The translations under genes were made by a program, and so were the position numbers. 64,000 nucleotides of DNA from an uncultured Lachnospiraceae bacterium. Lineage in GTDB: Bacteria; Bacillota; Clostridia; Lachnospirales; Lachnospiraceae. The DNA is taken from contig CAJUMJ010000004.1 in assembly GCA_910587095.1 (NCBI GenBank), positions 1-64,000 on the forward strand. Reading direction: 5' to 3'. This document shows, piece by piece, positions 34,549-42,384 of this stretch. Numbering within the stretch: the stretch's first letter is position 1; every line of letters starts with the position of its first letter. Under the pieces are notes generated by a model. It had not been told where the DNA came from. It worked only from the letters and a program-made list of their open reading frames with translations, and ran no database searches.

Positions 34549-35002
34549 TTTCACTTTCCTTTCCACGCTGCCCGTAGGTATAGCTTGTTAATTCGTCTAC
34601 CACCTTGGCCTCGGCCGCTTTCTCCTCCTCCAGAAATTGGAGCAGGGCCTTCTCCTTGAGCTTTTCGTGCATCTTGCGCTCCTGCATGATCTCCGTCAGC
34701 TTTGCCCGCGCTTCCTCAAGCGCCTCCTCGGCTCTCGCCACCTCAAGCCGCTGGGCCATAATCATCTCATCCATAATGAGCATGGCGTTTCGGTTGTCAC
34801 GCAGATCATTCACGTTGAGAGCCTTCTTTCGCATCTGCCGGCCCTCCTCGAGATAAGCGTTTTTTCTGTCGATCAGCTTTTGAAGTTTATCCTCCTCTTC
34901 TCCAAGGCGCATCTGCGCCCTGCCGACCTCCATCTTCGCCTGCGTCTCGAACTGATATTTGATATTCAGGATGCTCTGCATCCTGTATCTGAATTTCGCC
35001 AT
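34538..35002 (-). CDS. fliJ: Flagellar export chaperone/stalk FliJ
   Basis: Central coiled-coil stalk of the FliH-FliI export ATPase. 154 residues, almost wholly antiparallel coiled coil, starting MAKFRYRMQSILNIKYQFET as in other FliJ proteins. It ends overlapping the motE-like start by 11 bases. A palindromic element lies between it and fliI. Confidence 0.9.
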   Translation of the reverse strand: MAKFRYRMQSILNIKYQFETQAKMEVGRAQMRLGEEEDKLQKLIDRKNAYLEEGRQMRKKALNVNDLRDNRNAMLIMDEMIMAQRLEVARAEEALEEARAKLTEIMQERKMHEKLKEKALLQFLEEEKAAEAKVVDELTSYTYGQRGKESENGG

Positions 35003-35024
35003 GGACGCTCACCTCTTACTCCGC

Positions 35025-35096
35025 GTAACGGTTCCGCCTGCGGCCTTTCTGTTGCGGAATCTGCAACAAGCGCAAAATCCTGCTCCGAACCGTTAC
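35025..35096. repeat. Palindromic intergenic element (family 1, short copy)
   Basis: GTAACGGTTC (35025-35034) and GAACCGTTAC (35087-35096) form a perfect 10-bp inverted repeat closing a 72-base unit. Inside, GTTGCGGAATCTGCAAC makes a second helix. The right arm contains the fliI stop codon. It shares its ends (GTAAC-R-GTTC) and an inner CAAGCG-CAAAAT string with the element at 47439, suggesting one dispersed family. Confidence 0.6.
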
Positions 35097-36412
35097 GTTT
35101 CCGCCTCGGAAAAAAGCTCCCGCAGCATATCCACAGCTTCCTCATAATCATATTTAGAATCCACATCCTGCATCAGAAATTCATTGACCGCCTCAATCTT
35201 CTCGATGGCATAATCAATATTTTTGTTGCTGCCGCTCTTGTAGGCGCCGATATTGATCAGATCCTCGGCGTCGTTGTAGGTAGCAAGCACATTTTTAAGC
35301 TTTCCTGCAAGAGACTTATGTTCTTTGTTGACAATCTGGCTCATGCACCTGGAAATACTCTGGAGTACATCGATCGCCGGATAGTGGTTCTGGTGCGCCA
35401 GCTTCCGGTTCAGCATAATATGTCCGTCCAAAATACTCCTGGCCGTATCAGTGATCGGTTCGTTCATGTCGTCGCCGTCCACCAGCACCGTGTAGAGCCC
35501 GGTGATCGAACCCACCGCCGCGCAGCCTGCCCGCTCCAAAAGACGCGGCATCTCCGAATAGACGCTGGGCGGATAACCTCTCGACACCGGCGGTTCCCCG
35601 CTGGCAAGCCCGATTTCACGCTGCGCCATGGAAAAACGGGTCAGGGAGTCCATCATCAAAAGCACGTCCTTACCCTGATCCCTGAAATACTCCGCAATCG
35701 CACAGGCGGTCTTGGCCGCCTTGTTTCTCTCGAGAGCCGATTTGTCCGATGTGGCCACCACCACCACGGAACGGCGCATACCTTCCTCGCCCAAATCCCT
35801 CTCCACAAACTCGCGCACCTCTCTGCCCCGCTCGCCGATCAGAGCAATCACGTTGATATCCGCCTTGGTGTTCCTGGCAAACATCCCCATCAACGTGGAT
35901 TTCCCCACACCCGATCCCGCGAAAATACCGATACGCTGACCTTTTCCTACGGTCATCAGGCCGTCAATGGCTTTCACGCCAAGGGGCAGCACATCGGCTA
36001 TAATTTTCCTGCTCATGGCATCCGGGGGCTGGGCCTCCACGCTGTAGGGCACGCCCGGCATATATTCACCGTCGATCCGTCCCAGGCCGTCGAGCACCTT
36101 TCCCAAAAGATCGTCGCTCACGGGAACCGTAAGCGGATTCCCCGTATTTTCCACGATACATCCCAAACCGATCCCGTCGGTCTTGTCACAGGGCATCAGG
36201 AGCGTCCTGCGCTCCTTAAAACCCACTACCTCCGCAGTGATAGGAGGATACTCATCCCCCACGGGATAAATCATGCACAGATCCCCCAGCTTCGCCTCGG
36301 GACCCGCCGATTCGATGGTAAGACCAACCACGTTCTCCACTCTTCCTTTTTTCCGGAAGAATGTGTCGTCCATTATGCTGCTGTATTTATAGTAATTAAT
36401 GGCTGTATTCAT
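35093..36412 (-). CDS. fliI: Flagellum-specific export ATPase FliI
   Basis: Hexameric F1-like ATPase that energises loading of export substrates. 439 residues from the ATG at 36412 (a TTG two codons earlier is possible). Walker A IGIFAGSGVGKSTLMGMFAR near 165, Walker B KDVLLMMDSLTRFSMAQREI, and the FliI/SctN signature PPSVYSEMPRLLERAG. Follows fliH with two bases between stop and ATG. Confidence 0.97.
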   Translation of the reverse strand: MNTAINYYKYSSIMDDTFFRKKGRVENVVGLTIESAGPEAKLGDLCMIYPVGDEYPPITAEVVGFKERRTLLMPCDKTDGIGLGCIVENTGNPLTVPVSDDLLGKVLDGLGRIDGEYMPGVPYSVEAQPPDAMSRKIIADVLPLGVKAIDGLMTVGKGQRIGIFAGSGVGKSTLMGMFARNTKADINVIALIGERGREVREFVERDLGEEGMRRSVVVVATSDKSALERNKAAKTACAIAEYFRDQGKDVLLMMDSLTRFSMAQREIGLASGEPPVSRGYPPSVYSEMPRLLERAGCAAVGSITGLYTVLVDGDDMNEPITDTARSILDGHIMLNRKLAHQNHYPAIDVLQSISRCMSQIVNKEHKSLAGKLKNVLATYNDAEDLINIGAYKSGSNKNIDYAIEKIEAVNEFLMQDVDSKYDYEEAVDMLRELFSEAET

Positions 36413-36414
36413 CC

Positions 36415-37314
36415 TCAAACCTTCTCATAGGATAACACTCGCAATTTTTTGGTCAGCTCCTCCAACTGCGTGCCCAGCCCACAGTCGAAAATGCCGCCGT
36501 CCGTCTCGATCATGCAATCCCCTTTGGACAGCGCGATATCCTCTATGATTTCAATCAATCCCCTGCCAGCTACCGCGCCCTCCACAAGAGTCTGCTTCTG
36601 CATGTTGACAAAGGGATAGTCTTCCGCCGACACATGCACGATGAAGGTTCTGCTGCTCTCCACCTTGCGCAGGGTGGCGTCGATCAAATGCACGAGAATA
36701 TCTCTGTTGTCCGACAAATCTACGCCGAAAATATGACTGTAAATATCGGTGATAGTCTCGATAAACCTGGGTTCCAAATCTTCCAACAGAGCGTCAAATT
36801 CCGCTTCCAGTTGTCTCTTTCTCTCAGCCAGGTCACGCTTCATGCCTTCCACCTCGGACATGCCTCTGGCATATCCTTCGTCGTAGCCCTGCCTCATGCC
36901 TTCCTCGGCAGCGTTTACCCGCTGTATCTCGGCTTCATGGCGCGCCTGTGTCTCTATCTCAAGAGCCTGGGCTCTGGCCTGCGCCACGATCCGTTCCGCC
37001 TCGGCCTCAAACTCCTCCAGGCTCGGCCCGGCAGCCTCGCCTGCCTTGATCACATTGCCTCCGCCCGTGCCTTCGGCAAACAAGGCATCTATCTCTTCTC
37101 CGCCAAGGCCGCTTACAAACTCCGGTTCCCCTTCCTCGCCCTCCTCATCAAAGTCGGGCAGGGCGGCCGCGTTTGCTTTCCTCGCACTCTCCCACTCCTC
37201 GATACGTCCCTCAAGAAGCGTGTTGCTGTCTATCACACACTTTTCTTCGTCGGTCACTCTCACCCAACCGGCTTTGTACAGGTTTCTGCTCGTCTGCTTA
37301 AACAATGATCTCAT
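36415..37314 (-). CDS. fliH: Flagellar export stator protein FliH
   Basis: Peripheral stalk that tethers and restrains FliI. 299 residues from the ATG at 37314: an acidic N-terminal region, a long Glu/Ala/Arg coiled coil with GMRQGYDEGYARGMSEVEGM (Gly-spaced repeat typical of FliH), and a C-terminal E-subunit-like domain. The start is ambiguous: GGAGG lies only two bases before this ATG, and a TTG at 37305 has better spacing. It overlaps fliG by 17 bases. Confidence 0.85.
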   Translation of the reverse strand: MRSLFKQTSRNLYKAGWVRVTDEEKCVIDSNTLLEGRIEEWESARKANAAALPDFDEEGEEGEPEFVSGLGGEEIDALFAEGTGGGNVIKAGEAAGPSLEEFEAEAERIVAQARAQALEIETQARHEAEIQRVNAAEEGMRQGYDEGYARGMSEVEGMKRDLAERKRQLEAEFDALLEDLEPRFIETITDIYSHIFGVDLSDNRDILVHLIDATLRKVESSRTFIVHVSAEDYPFVNMQKQTLVEGAVAGRGLIEIIEDIALSKGDCMIETDGGIFDCGLGTQLEELTKKLRVLSYEKV

Positions 37315-38314
37315 CACCTCCGCCTCTGGAGATAACAATTTCTGCCGCGTCTTCCAGTTTCCGGATGATATTTACAATCTTCTGCTGCGCTTCCTCCACG
37401 TCCTTCATACGGACAGGACCCATGAACTCCATATCCTCCTTGATCATGACAGCCAGACGCTTTGACATGTTATTAAAGATCGCGTTCTGCACTTCCTCGT
37501 TGGAGCCTTTCAGTGCAATCGCCAAATCGGAATTATCCACGTCACGCAGCACACGCTGAATCGCGCGGTCGTCCAAAAGCAAAATATCCTCGAACACGAA
37601 CATTTTCTTTCTGATCTCGTCCGCCAGCTCCGGCTCCTCGATCTCCAAAGTTTCCATGATATGTTTCTCTGTACCGCGGTCGACCGTATTCAAAATTTCT
37701 ACGACAGCGTCCACGCCGCCGATAATCGTATAATCCTGGTTCACCAGAGATGACAGCTTCGATTCCAAAACTTTCTCCACTTCCTTGATCACATCCGGAC
37801 TCGTCCGGTCCATCACCGCGATACGCTTTGTTACATCCGCCTGTCTGTCCGGCGGAAGCGCCGATACGATAATAGCCGCCTGCCCCGGCGCGAGGTATGA
37901 TAAAATAAGGGCGATCGTCTGCGGGTGCTCATCCTGGATAAAGTTGAGGAGCTGAGCCGCATCCGCCTTTCTTACGAACTCGAAAGGCTTCACCTGCAAG
38001 GATGCCGTCAGCTTGCCGATCACATCCATCGCTTTCTCGGCGCCGAAAGACTTCTCCAGCAGCTCCTTCGCGTAGTTGATACCGCCCTCCGCGATATACT
38101 GCTGCGCCAGGCACACCTGATAAAACTCGTTGATCACGCTTTCCTTGAGCTGCGGCGTGATACTTCTCGTGTTCGCAATCTCAAGAGTGAGCTCCTCCAC
38201 CTCATCCTCCTTGAGGTGCTTGAATATAGACGCAGATTTCTCCGGTCCGAGGGCAATCATCAAGATAGCCGCTTTCTGGACCCCGTTGATCTTCTCATCC
38301 GCTTTCGCTGCCAT
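37298..38314 (-). CDS. fliG: Flagellar motor switch protein FliG
   Basis: Rotor protein that touches the stator. 338 residues: N-terminal domain binding FliF (KAAILMIALGPEKSASIFKH), middle domain with the EHPQTIALILSYL motif (near 130-150), and the C-terminal torque helix with charged residues in LDDRAIQRVLRDVDNSDLA. GGGGGTAGGA precedes the ATG, six bases after fliF. Confidence 0.97.
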   Translation of the reverse strand: MAAKADEKINGVQKAAILMIALGPEKSASIFKHLKEDEVEELTLEIANTRSITPQLKESVINEFYQVCLAQQYIAEGGINYAKELLEKSFGAEKAMDVIGKLTASLQVKPFEFVRKADAAQLLNFIQDEHPQTIALILSYLAPGQAAIIVSALPPDRQADVTKRIAVMDRTSPDVIKEVEKVLESKLSSLVNQDYTIIGGVDAVVEILNTVDRGTEKHIMETLEIEEPELADEIRKKMFVFEDILLLDDRAIQRVLRDVDNSDLAIALKGSNEEVQNAIFNNMSKRLAVMIKEDMEFMGPVRMKDVEEAQQKIVNIIRKLEDAAEIVISRGGGDEIIV

Positions 38315-38319
38315 TTATC

Positions 38320-39924
38320 CTACCCCCAGTCCTCGTTTAGCCAGTTGCGCAGCAGATTTGCCGCGCCCTCCGGATTCTCTTCCACAAATTTATTGATAAG
38401 CCGCTTTTCTTCGGATTCATTTTCGGAGCTGATCTCTGCAAGCTGTACGTCGGACTGCAGAAGGGTTTCCACGGAAAGCTCTTCCTCTTCCTCCTCGTGC
38501 TTCTCGCCCCGCATACTGCGCAGTACCACAAAGGCCAGCAACGCAAGAATGACTATAATAAGTACAATCTGTAAAATATCCGTAGCCGTGATCGCAGAAC
38601 CTTCCGCATCAAAGAAAAGATTCTCGCTGTAAGCCACCAGCGTGATATTGTCGGTGGAGATGCCCGACGCATTGGAGACAGCCGCCAGAAACGTATCGTC
38701 AAGCTCGATTCTCGTGCGCTCCGCATTTGCGAGCTTATATTCCTCCCAGCTCACACCGTCCAGAAGACCCTGCGCGTCCACGTCCTCCTCCCGGATCACA
38801 TTGTATCGGATCAGGGAAGCCGCCAGAGAAGAGCTGCCGTAATCGATCACGCCGGACGGCGTCTCCGTGGTGGTTATCGTCTCGTTCGGCAGATAGTCCC
38901 TCGACTCCTCGCTCTGGGTGGATGTGGAGCCCGCATTGTCCTCAAGCACATAAGTGGTGTCGTCGTCGTTAGAGTCCGTCCCCGGCACGCCGCCCACACC
39001 GCTCACATTTTCGGAGCTGAAGATATCCTCATGACTCAGCACGCCTTGGGTCTGCCCATCCGCCGGCGTATATGTATGCTCCGTCCGTTTCTGGTTGGAA
39101 AAATCCAGAACCAGATTGGGGGACACCTCCACGTTGTCAAACTCGTTCGTGCCGAGGATAACCCTGCGCACGCTGTTGATCATATTCTTTTCCGCCTCGC
39201 TCTTCACGGAGAGCTGGGCGTTCGCCATACCGGAAGCCGAGTAGTTTTCGTCCCCCGTAAAAAGCATATTGCCTTCCGAATCCAGAATGACAATGTTGTT
39301 TGTCGTCTCGTTTCCAAGCCCGGTCGCTATGGCGCGTGCCAAATAGGCCGCGCTCTCCTGGGAGAACTCGTCCTTCAGTTCCAGATAAATCGAGGCGCTG
39401 GCCTCCTCCTGCTTCGCGATCAAAGTTCCGTCATTTTCGGGAATATTCAGCGTCACTCTCGCGTTTTTGATCGCGGAAAACATGGAAAGCACGTCGTCTT
39501 CCAACTGTTTTTGCAGATAATACACATATTTTTTCTGCTTATCGGATTCCGTGGTGGAAAAGCTGCCGTTCGTCACGTTCTCGATTCCATAGCTGGCCGC
39601 CTGGATGTTATTGGCGCCCAGCAAAAGATTCGCCCGACCGAGTTCCTCTGCCAAAATCGAGACGGTCAGCCCGTCGTCCGTGATCTGGTAATGATACCCA
39701 TCAGCCTCCAGGAGATCGCGCACCTCCGACGCCTCTTTCGTGCTCTCACACTCGCGAAGCAGTACATACTGAGGTTTGGTAAGCCATGACACGACAAACA
39801 CAATCCCGATGATCAGCACCGCCACAACGGCGACAATCAAGGTCTTCTGCTTCGCCGTGAAACGGTTCCACCACTCCATTATTTTATTTCCAAATTCCCT
39901 TAATTTTTCTATTATTTTCTCCAC
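38320..39924 (-). CDS. fliF: Flagellar MS-ring protein FliF
   Basis: Forms the membrane ring on which rotor and export gate are built. 534 residues from a GTG start: TM near 25-45 (KTLIVAVVAVLIIGIVFVVS), ring-building motifs (LLEADGYHYQITDDGLTVSI), a variable extracellular collar (about 290-360), second TM near 438-460 (ILQIVLIIVILALLAFVVL) and a C-terminal FliG-binding tail (KRLINKFVEENPEGAANLLR). Confidence 0.96.
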   Translation of the reverse strand: MEKIIEKLREFGNKIMEWWNRFTAKQKTLIVAVVAVLIIGIVFVVSWLTKPQYVLLRECESTKEASEVRDLLEADGYHYQITDDGLTVSILAEELGRANLLLGANNIQAASYGIENVTNGSFSTTESDKQKKYVYYLQKQLEDDVLSMFSAIKNARVTLNIPENDGTLIAKQEEASASIYLELKDEFSQESAAYLARAIATGLGNETTNNIVILDSEGNMLFTGDENYSASGMANAQLSVKSEAEKNMINSVRRVILGTNEFDNVEVSPNLVLDFSNQKRTEHTYTPADGQTQGVLSHEDIFSSENVSGVGGVPGTDSNDDDTTYVLEDNAGSTSTQSEESRDYLPNETITTTETPSGVIDYGSSSLAASLIRYNVIREEDVDAQGLLDGVSWEEYKLANAERTRIELDDTFLAAVSNASGISTDNITLVAYSENLFFDAEGSAITATDILQIVLIIVILALLAFVVLRSMRGEKHEEEEEELSVETLLQSDVQLAEISSENESEEKRLINKFVEENPEGAANLLRNWLNEDWG

Positions 39925-39971
39925 AACACTACGCTCCCCTTCAGCATTACCCTCTTACATGCAAAACAGAA

Positions 39972-40298
39972 CTAAACCTGCATCTGGATCAATTCTTTGT
40001 AGGCTTCGAGAAGCTTATCTCTGATAGCTACCGTATATTGCAGCGCAGTGGAAGCCTTTTCCAGAGCGATCGCGAGATCGTGCGTATTCTCCGTCTCTCC
40101 AAGCGCCCATTTAATCTCTTCGTTCTCCGCGTCTGACAAGTAGCTGTTTGTCGTGTTCAGATTGTCGATTGCGGTATGTAGCATCGCGTCAAAGCCGTTT
40201 TCCTTATAGTCCTCGATGCGGGTCGCGGGCGCCGCCTTGGCCGCCTCCCTGACCGCGCCAGAAGACACATTATATAATTCCGTGATATCCAAAGCCAT
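39972..40298 (-). CDS. fliE: Flagellar hook-basal body protein FliE
   Basis: Joins the MS ring to the rod. 108 residues with FDAMLHTAIDNLNTTNSYLS and the typical C-terminal VAIRDKLLEAYKELIQMQV. GGAGGAG lies before the ATG. It follows flgC by 83 bases that contain two short palindromes. Confidence 0.94.
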   Translation of the reverse strand: MALDITELYNVSSGAVREAAKAAPATRIEDYKENGFDAMLHTAIDNLNTTNSYLSDAENEEIKWALGETENTHDLAIALEKASTALQYTVAIRDKLLEAYKELIQMQV

Positions 40299-40332
40299 CT
40301 ACGTCTCCTCCAACATTCCCATATATGCTTTC

Positions 40333-40358
40333 CATGCGCAGCGCATGTATATAACATG
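40333..40358. repeat. Overlapping short palindromes between flgC and fliE
   Basis: CATGCGC-A-GCGCATG (40333-40347) overlaps CATGT-ATATA-ACATG (40344-40358). Only one helix can form at a time. They lie in the fliE leader, upstream of its ribosome site; a role in mRNA processing is possible but unproven. Confidence 0.45.
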
Positions 40359-40381
40359 TGTTACCGTAATTTTATACCGTT

Positions 40382-40831
40382 TTATGATCCGTTCAGCATA
40401 TTAAGACCCATGGTTGCAATGTTTTTGCTGGCGCTGAAAGCGGTCGAATTGGCCTGATAGGCGCGTGACGCATCGATCAGATTCGTAAATTCCGTGATGA
40501 TATTCACGTTCGGATACATGACATATCCGTTCTCGTCCGCATCAGGATGGGAAGGATCGTAGACCATATTTCCCTCCGTCACATTGTCCTCGTAGACGCC
40601 CGTCACCTTTACGCCGGTACCGGAATAGCGGTCCGTAGCCCTGTTTAAAACCTGGTGAAAAGGTGTCTGTGAGTTTTTCTCCTCAAACACCACGATTTTC
40701 CTCCGGTAAGGTGTACCGTCCTCCGTCCTGGTTGTGTTCGCGTTGGCCACATTCTGGGAAATCGTATCCATCCGGAAACGCTCCGCAGTCATACCCGACG
40801 CGTTGATATCAAAAGAGCTGAATATCGACAT
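40382..40831 (-). CDS. flgC: Flagellar proximal rod protein FlgC
   Basis: 149 residues. N-terminal rod motif FDINASGMTAERFRMDTISQ with NVANANTTRT, and C-terminal TNLIDASRAYQANSTAFSAS plus NMLNGS, both diagnostic of FlgC. AGGAGGATACGGC precedes the ATG. Follows flgB by 52 bases. Confidence 0.96.
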   Translation of the reverse strand: MSIFSSFDINASGMTAERFRMDTISQNVANANTTRTEDGTPYRRKIVVFEEKNSQTPFHQVLNRATDRYSGTGVKVTGVYEDNVTEGNMVYDPSHPDADENGYVMYPNVNIITEFTNLIDASRAYQANSTAFSASKNIATMGLNMLNGS

Positions 40832-40883
40832 GCCGTATCCTCCTTATATATTATACACTCCCAACCAATGATCTTTCCTGCAA

Positions 40884-41282
40884 TTACTTCATAACCGCCT
40901 TAAGATTCTTAAATTCCTGCTTCGCACTCATGTAAAGTCCCTGATACGTCACCTGGTTTTTCGCCAGATACACCCCCTCCGTATCCGGATCCACGTTGTT
41001 GCCGTCTATGCGGTACGAAAAGCCCGAATAATCCGTGTAGGTGATGGGCTTTAAGCGGTTCATCTTCAAATCCGACACCTTGGCGTCCATGGACTTATAC
41101 CGGGAATGACGAAGAGCCTTGGCAAGCTGCGTCTCGAAATTCACATCCTGCCTCTTGTAACCTGGCGTGTCCATATTCGAAATATTGTTGGAAATCGCTT
41201 CGTTTCTGATCCAAGACGCGTCCATAGCCTTATCCAGCACGTTTACATAATCAAAAGCATTCGTATTGATCAATGAGCTCAT
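40884..41282 (-). CDS. flgB: Flagellar proximal rod protein FlgB
   Basis: First gene of the flagellar cluster. 132 residues from the ATG at 41282 (AAGGAG seven bases upstream; a GTG two codons earlier is rejected). Motifs: DASWIRNEAISNNISNMDTP, GYKRQDVNFETQL and C-terminal NQVTYQGLYMSAKQEFKNLK. It is preceded by an AT-rich promoter region and the codY terminator. Confidence 0.95.
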   Translation of the reverse strand: MSSLINTNAFDYVNVLDKAMDASWIRNEAISNNISNMDTPGYKRQDVNFETQLAKALRHSRYKSMDAKVSDLKMNRLKPITYTDYSGFSYRIDGNNVDPDTEGVYLAKNQVTYQGLYMSAKQEFKNLKAVMK

Positions 41283-41319
41283 AATCACACTCCTTCCACG
41301 TTAATACAATCCATATTCC

Positions 41320-41347
41320 ATTATAAATAAATTAGAAAAAAAAACAA
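41320..41347 (-). promoter_or_regulatory. Sigma-A promoter of the flagellar cluster (flgB)
   Basis: Minus strand TATAAT (41320-41325), a perfect -10, with TTGTTT (41342-41347) 16 bases upstream, inside an A/T-tract that could act as an UP element. Transcription would start about 30 bases before the flgB ATG. Confidence 0.6.
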
Positions 41348-41359
41348 GATATTTCGATT

Positions 41360-41374
41360 GATTTTCGCAAATTA
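41360..41374. promoter_or_regulatory. Weak CodY-box-like site upstream of flgB promoter
   Basis: The plus-strand 15-mer at this position matches the CodY consensus AATTTTCWGAAAATT at 10 of 15 bases. It lies just upstream of the -35 of flgB, next to codY itself. In B. subtilis CodY represses the fla/che promoter. Matches this loose are common in AT-rich DNA. Confidence 0.25.
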
Positions 41375-41390
41375 GTATTTCCGCAAAACA

Positions 41391-41439
41391 TCAAAAAAGG
41401 ATCTGCGGTGCATAAATACGGCACTTTTCGCAGATCCTT
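41391..41439 (-). terminator. Intrinsic terminator after codY
   Basis: AAGGATCTGCG (41397-41407) pairs perfectly with CGCAGATCCTT (41429-41439), followed on the minus strand by T-rich 41396-41391. It separates codY from the flagellar cluster. Confidence 0.88.
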
Positions 41440-41459
41440 CTGCCAATACTTTCTATCCC

Positions 41460-42245
41460 TTAGAACCTTCCCTGTTCCTTGAGCTTTTCCACTTCCTCGA
41501 ACACCACATCGTTGAGCACCTTGATGTAGGTGCCTTTCATGCCGGAGGAGCGGGATTCGATAACACCCGCACTCTCAAACTTTCTCAGGGCGTTTACGAT
41601 AACCGAGCGGGTAATTCCGACTTTGTCGGCTATTTTGCTGGCTACCAGAATTCCCTCCATGCCTCCCAGCTCATCGAAAATGTGGGTGATCGCCTCCATC
41701 TCCGAGTACGAGAGTGTGGAAATCGCCGATTTCACAACCGCCACCTTGCGGTTTTCCTCTGCGCTCTCCTCGCTCACCGCCCGCAGCATCTCGAGTCCCA
41801 CCACGGTGGTTCCGTACTCGCACAGAATGATATCGTCGATGTCGTACTGGTCGTCGCACTTGTAGAGAAACAGAGTCCCCAGCCTCTCGCCGGAAATCTC
41901 GATGGGCGCGATCACCGCCTGGAACCTTCTGATCCCCGGGCTCTCAAAGCCCATCGTCTCCAGATTCACGTTCTCCTTGGTGGATAACACCCCCAAAAGC
42001 CTCTCGTTCAGCATGGGATCGATAAAGCCTCCCACATGATCCACGATCAGCTCCGTGATGGACTCCACGGACGGCATACCGCCGATCCCCAAAACCTTTC
42101 CTTTCCTGCTCACCACCAGCACGTTGGAGGAAAGGATTTCCTTCAGGACGTCACAGATATCGTTAAACACTACCTTCCCGGAATTGTTATTGTGTAACAG
42201 TTTCCCGATTTTTCTCGTCTTATCCAATAATTGCACGCTGCCCAT
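41460..42245 (-). CDS. codY: Global nutrient-responsive repressor CodY
   Basis: GTP- and branched-chain-amino-acid-sensing regulator. 261 residues from the ATG at 42245, preceded by GGGGTG; a GTG three codons upstream lacks a ribosome site. N-terminal LLDKTRKIGKLL and GAF ligand domain (to about 155), linker helix, then the winged helix with SKIADKVGITRSVIVNALRK and RSSGMKGTYIKVLN, the CodY DNA-recognition signature. Next to flgB as in B. subtilis. Confidence 0.96.
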   Translation of the reverse strand: MGSVQLLDKTRKIGKLLHNNNSGKVVFNDICDVLKEILSSNVLVVSRKGKVLGIGGMPSVESITELIVDHVGGFIDPMLNERLLGVLSTKENVNLETMGFESPGIRRFQAVIAPIEISGERLGTLFLYKCDDQYDIDDIILCEYGTTVVGLEMLRAVSEESAEENRKVAVVKSAISTLSYSEMEAITHIFDELGGMEGILVASKIADKVGITRSVIVNALRKFESAGVIESRSSGMKGTYIKVLNDVVFEEVEKLKEQGRF

Positions 42246-42287
42246 GTATTGCACCCCAATTCTTGCTGCCTTGCCTGTAATACATTA

Positions 42288-42316
42288 ATTTTATCACGCG
42301 ATTCGAGCAATTGCAA
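42288..42316 (-). promoter_or_regulatory. Sigma-A promoter of codY
   Basis: Minus strand TTGCAA (42311-42316), 17 bases, TAAAAT (42288-42293). Located 43 bases before the codY ATG, after topA. No terminator is seen between topA and this promoter, so some read-through is possible. Confidence 0.72.
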
Positions 42317-42384
42317 TGTGTTTTGGTGCAATTTATTTGTTATTCACACAAATCATGCGCATTTTTCCAAATATTCCATACATT

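Noticed and set aside
34637..36430. 597-codon plus-strand open frame opposite fliJ and fliI
   Set aside because: Spans two well-identified genes and an intergenic palindrome, lacks a ribosome site and has shadow-type composition.
37298..37338. fliH start at the upstream TTG (37338)
   Set aside because: No ribosome site there and it would lengthen the overlap with fliG; later starts fit better, though the exact one is unsettled.
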